DNA of 64,000 nucleotides from Lates calcarifer. Lineage: Eukaryota > Chordata > Actinopteri > Centropomidae. The stretch lies in the NCBI RefSeq assembly GCF_001640805.2, contig NC_066852.1:12054194-12118193 (forward strand), read 5' to 3'. Position numbers and translations under genes: made by a program. Below are positions 59,160 to 64,000 of the stretch, piece by piece (the first letter of the stretch is position 1; each line of letters starts with the position of its first letter). The notes under the pieces were generated by a model. That model was not told where the DNA came from, ran no database searches, and saw nothing but the letters and a program-made list of their open reading frames with translations.

Positions 59160-62100
59160 GCATGCTCAAGCAGCAAAGAGCCCCCGTACTCTATAACCCA
59201 GAGGTGAAAATAGTGACTTCTGGATTAGTGATGCACAATAAGAGAATTGTTTTTCTTAATTATTTACACAATTCAAAAAAATATATTAATTAAGCTAAAA
59301 AAATAATCTTCTCCCAGGTTGTTTTTCTCATACTTTAAATCCACACTGTGTCTTTGATCCTGGTTATTAGAACAAAATATCCAGTTTATTGACAATTTTT
59401 AGGAGATCTGTGTCTGAGGAGATTAGAGAAGCATCTTACAGCAGGGGATAGTGAAGAAAACAACACAAAGAAGGGAAAGGAGGATTCCCATAGTAACTGT
59501 TACAAAGAGAAAACAGGTCAGACTACCAGTAGCATCTGCCTGGTTTCTGGTGTTGTCGCTACACTACACTGATAGGAGGCTCAAATGGGCACAAGCAAGG
59601 GGCATTTTTACCTCAGGTGACTGTTCTGTTGTTAGGGAGGGTTAGATTGGTTTTGCTTGTGTCCTAACCAGTGTGTAAAAAAATGCACAAAGCTATAGAT
59701 GTTGCTTGAAAGCTTTTCTGGCCTGCAGGTCTCCCCGGCAGAGTACAAACTTTTCAAGGAGTGCGGCTTTAAAAGACTCAAAAAAAAAAAAAAAACCTCA
59801 GCACTCCAAGTGAACAGACATTCCCTTAGAACCCAAAACAGAAACATCAAACGCAATATTTGGAGAGTGTACCGTACGGTAGGAAAAGAGGGGAGATTAA
59901 AACTGCCTAATTTATTTTCTGGAGGTCTGACAGGTGCAACTTTATGTATCCTTTAAGGGCTGTATGTTGATGCACGGATCATGACATTTTACCACCACTG
60001 ACAATAGGGGAACTCTGCATAATTCAGTTGATGATGAATTTCATGTCATGGAAGAATTTAGCGTGTTGGTGTTCCTTTGTTCACGCGTGTTAAGGGGTAT
60101 CCTGTCCACATCACAACAGTTCTGGTAAATGTTCATCATTAATGGTGTGATGCAGCATAAATTATCTGACCTGACCAAATGTTTAGGACAGTATCTCTCA
60201 TTGCAAGTTGAGCTTCTGGGAACAGAAAGTGTGAGACATCTGGCCATTAATATTTTGCAAGTGTGTTTGTACTTTGTCAGCACAAAGTTAACTTTTTGTG
60301 AAATGAACTAGTGTTTGTGAGTTTGTCAGAACACAGCACTCTCTCTGTTGATTATTTTCACTTTATTTACTGCACTTGGTTGAAATATTTCCATTACAAA
60401 ACTGAGTAAAACGGTAATATAGTTCGACATTTTGATTTTGACTTAATTCAGTAATAAAATTTGTTTGGAAAACTCAACAATTTTATCATTCAGTTTCCCT
60501 CCGTTACGATGCAGTGTAGTAGTTATTCCATAGTTATTTATCATTGGTGTGACCATACTACGATGACCTGTAATCGCAGTCTCTGCCCATGCTCTGCCTT
60601 TAATAGTCTGACATCACATTAGTTGTGCATTTGGATTTGAAAAAGTAGATTTCAACTAGGTGCTACTTTACAAAATAATATTGTCAAGGTCATGAGAAAA
60701 GGAAACAAATCGTCTGTGGGCCCTAGGTCAACACACTCTCTGAAAGCTGGTATTGCTTTGCTGACTGTTAAACAGTGATGAAATGACACTTGTCACATCA
60801 CACAAGCCTCTGCTGTTTAGGGGGATCTGGTTAAAGGGAAAAAAACTAAATAACATGTTTAAAAAACAAACAAACAAAACAAACCTGATATAGATTGTTG
60901 TGCATGTAGTCAGCAGTTGTAGTCAGCGTCAAATTAGGTGCATTTCTCACAAGCTAACTTTGATCAAAGTCTCATACAGACAACTGACATGGTTTGGCCT
61001 AAAAGAGGCAATGAGCCATTTTTACCAACTGAATTATGTACTTGTTTGATGGTTTTAGTCAGACCAGAGTAGTAGATCTGTGATTACAACCAGTTTCTTG
61101 AGAGGAACCAGCTGTGATTTAACGAGGCTCCTGTTTTAGAACTCCAGTCTTAGTATTATCAGCTGGTACAGATACTCTCTTTACCTTACACCTGAGTATT
61201 TGGTTTGCTTGCTTTTCTCTAATATATCCAGACCTGCAGCTGAAGTGAGAGGCGGAATTCAGCTGACAACCTTGAAGACATTAAAAAGCCTCTATAAAAC
61301 ATGTAGCTGAGTGTATTAGTCAGATTTCCTTGTATGGATAAGTAGCAAATCATCTAATGTCTAGAGAATGAGTAGTGTAGCACAGTAGATCAGTAATGTT
61401 AGCAGCCAGTCTGTATGGTAACTATGGGATACAGATGGTAGCACCATCTAAGATACATAAGGTTTGTTGCCACTGCAGAATCAGGTACAAATAAAGCGGT
61501 ACTGAGGTTTAACTCCTGGTTCATCACGTATGACGACGCTGACATCCGGCTTTGTGCATATTCAGTGGCTAAGGAAGAGATGCATGGCTGACAGTGTTGC
61601 TAGGAGACCACACACAGCGACTAGTGTGAGAGGCTTGATTTCACCTCCCTCCCCCATTCATGTAGTCTGGCTGCGTATCACTGTTTTTCTATCCTCTCTT
61701 CCTCGCACTTGCCTCCATTTGCTCATTCCCTCCACTCTCATATTCCCTGCCTCAACATTCCCTTCCATCCGTCTGTCTCCAGTACGTTTTCAGCCTAATC
61801 TTCAGCCTGGTTGATCCTTCAGTGACTCTCTATTTATTGGTCCCCCACCACCACCACCCTTTTTTCACCGCTCCCCCTCCCCTCCTGTCTCTTTTCCCTC
61901 TCCCTCTCTCTCTAGCTGTGTGCGTCTCAAGCTGCTCATTCTTCTCCTGAACGTGTCACTCCGTCCTTGTACGCTGCTTCCCCTCTGCCTCTCTCATCCT
62001 CTGTTCCTGTTGCTGAGCTGCAGTGCTGTGTCTGGCTTGAGTATACTGACTGTAGCGCACCACCCGGCTGTGTGGTTAATATGACACTGTACAGTGGTGA

Positions 62101-64000
62101 GCAGAGATGGTACTGGATAAACTCAAGCATATGTACAGTAGCTTGTTTTTTTCAAAATATGCAAAACTACATCACTGACAAAGTGAGCTGTAAACATCTG
62201 TTCACAAAAAATCCTATTGCTTTCTTTCCTACTTACCTTACTTACTGTCACTACTAAGTTGCAAAGTTTGATTTCTGTAATTTGCAATTTAATTCAGTCT
62301 TAAACGAATGTGAGCATGTCAGTCCAAGGACTGGAAGTGCAGAAGAAGGAAGATGATGTGAACGACATGTTCTGTACTATCTGTCCTTTCAGTCTAATTG
62401 CTTCTATTCAAGCAGCTTTGCAAAGGCAAATATATCATATGAATGCTTTGTTTTGTAATGACAAAAGGGAGGAGGGTTGGTATTTATTACAATATCTTGT
62501 TTCATATAATTTTTAATTGATGTTGGAAAAACACAACTGGATAATATACCACAAAGTAATTAAATGTGTATTTAGTATGTTTGCTTTTTCAGAAATATTG
62601 CCCTTATGCCATGGCCAGGTCAGTGCTGTGATGTGTCCCTCCACTCTGCAGCGTTACTGCCTCACTCTCAGTGAGGTGCAGCAACACTACAGGGCCACTT
62701 GCTGAGGTGGAGGCAGGAGGGCAGAGGGCTGCAGCACAACGTGTTCCAGGAGTGTTAAATTCAGTGACAGTGAAAGATGAAAAGATTTTAAGGAAGAGGG
62801 TACTGTAAATATAAGGTCAAAGCTAATGCTTTTCTCATACTCAAGATTTTTTACTTTTTCAAATTTTGTGTTAATGATTTAAATTCCCTGTCATCAGTAA
62901 CTCACACTCAGATCAGCTGCTGAGCATTTGCAATTACTGCTTCACACCTGGTCTGAATGCATGTGTTTAGCATGTATGGGGGATTTGAGCATGTGTGTGT
63001 GATCTGTTTGCTTATGTGCATGAGTGAGTAGTCTGCAGCACTGCATGCAGATCCAATCATATGAATCATGGCTCCATCTGCCCCCTTGGTTCTAATGAGG
63101 AATTGAAGCGACTCCTGTCCCCACAGATGCTCCTGAAACAACTTGCTAAATGGTCTGAATTTATTTAAGATTAAAAGTGACCTTAGGGGTTGATCACAAC
63201 CAACCTATGTTAGCATACTACATGTTTTGTTTGGATCTGCAAAAAATGATGTTTGCAGCCCCAGTCTGATGAGACAAGCCTATCTGCAGATGTAAGATGA
63301 AGACCTCCTGGTTCTTTTAGCTCGGCTAATTGCACACCAACCCACAGCATGTAATGCGGCAATTGCAGGGCTGCCTGCTCAGCTGCCAGATCCTAGAAAC
63401 CCAAATCAAAGCTCCCGTTAACAAAAGCCCAACCTACAGTCGCAGCTCCCTAACCTAATTAACATTGAGTCAGCAAGCATGGCAGCAGCAGTGGTCGAGG
63501 TTGTGGTCAGGGCTGTGGGATACAAGAATAGCAGTAGCCACGCTGACTTACTGGATGACACACTGAGCTGTGACAAAAGAATCACACACATCCACACAGC
63601 TCAACATGCTGCCTGGCCCAGGTGACAGTGCCTGATGCTTCTACTGTGGATTTTTTTTTTTTTTGTCTTTATAGTGAGATGTAGTTAAGATAAATAGTAA
63701 AGTCCCTGTGCAGTCGGTGGTATATGTGCTTTAAATGGTCCTGAATATGTATAGAATTAGGAAAGCTATTATGCTACTGTAAAATGTAAATGTCATGTAT
63801 TTTTTATTCCCTTTTCATGCTGCTTACATCCTTAGACAATGACTATAAAAGCATAATTCAGAGCACATTATGTTGGACTAGCATGTATTTTCATTGTAAC
63901 ATGTTGTGAATGCACAACAGTGCTTAAAAAACATCAACTAGGAAAAAATATTGGTTTTATTTTACTTCCATTATCTGATTTGTGAGACATAAACTCTGGT
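59160..64000. other. Non-coding sequence to the window end
   Basis: No exon is supported. It holds a poly-A run at about 59780-59795 and a pyrimidine-rich tract at about 61640-61990 (long CT-rich stretch with CCCCCTCCCC), which could be a promoter or simply low-complexity sequence. The several short open frames have no domain and no splice support. Probably intron of the gene that starts near 50 kb. Confidence 0.4.

Noticed and set aside
1..64000. CRISPR arrays, tRNA, rRNA, phage or bacterial features
   Set aside because: None seen; the window is vertebrate nuclear DNA.

Overview
The window is vertebrate nuclear DNA, almost certainly from a ray-finned (teleost) fish. Genes are split by short GT-AG introns. 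Olfactory receptors of fish type, a fish-type beta-defensin and Tc1-, mariner-, Harbinger- and Ty3/gypsy-type transposons are all present. No bacterial operon, CRISPR array or tRNA/rRNA gene was seen. Species cannot be named from the sequence alone.

Layout. (1) 1-12.2 kb: a minus-strand tandem cluster of odorant receptor genes, three intact (1077-2018, 5503-6465, 11023-11985) plus one decayed fragment (about 3072-3325). The units share flanking sequence, so this is a local duplication array, later hit by a Tc1-like transposon (about 7100-8092). (2) 13.77-19.47 kb: a short mariner-like element whose right terminal inverted repeat is interrupted by a nearly intact chromodomain-bearing Ty3/gypsy retrotransposon. 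By eye its two 420-bp LTRs are identical; its pol frame is broken once at an 8-T run. (3) 21.6-22.02 kb: a three-exon beta-defensin gene whose coding exons are too short to stand out as open frames. (4) 26.48-29.14 kb: rnf167, a PA-TM-RING E3 ubiquitin ligase, with a long 3' UTR. (5) 32.48-33.38 kb: a two-exon gene for a 116-residue secreted, cysteine-poor, basic-tailed peptide precursor that I do not recognise. (6) 34.83-42.28 kb: srrt (ARS2), reconstructed as 19 coding exons, 878 residues. (7) 43.49-46.50 kb, minus strand: a DGAT2/MOGAT-family acyltransferase (mogat3-like), 7 coding exons, 322 residues. (8) 47-64 kb: mostly non-coding. It holds a candidate small exon set near 48 kb, a CpG-richer stretch at 49.8-50.9 kb that looks like a 5' leader exon with a donor at 50168/50169, and then about 14 kb that may be a first intron, with Tc1 and Harbinger fossils and microsatellites.

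The genes do not form one pathway. The region is a sensory-receptor array next to housekeeping genes (ubiquitin ligase, nuclear cap-binding/miRNA adaptor, lipid acyltransferase) and two small secreted-peptide genes. All exon joins given for the five spliced coding genes keep the reading frame exactly, which is the main support for those models. I found no convincing novel molecular system. The best leads are the unrecognised secreted peptide, the nested transposon, the patchwork divergence of the two OR paralogs and a 41-bp GT-AG intron remnant in one OR gene.
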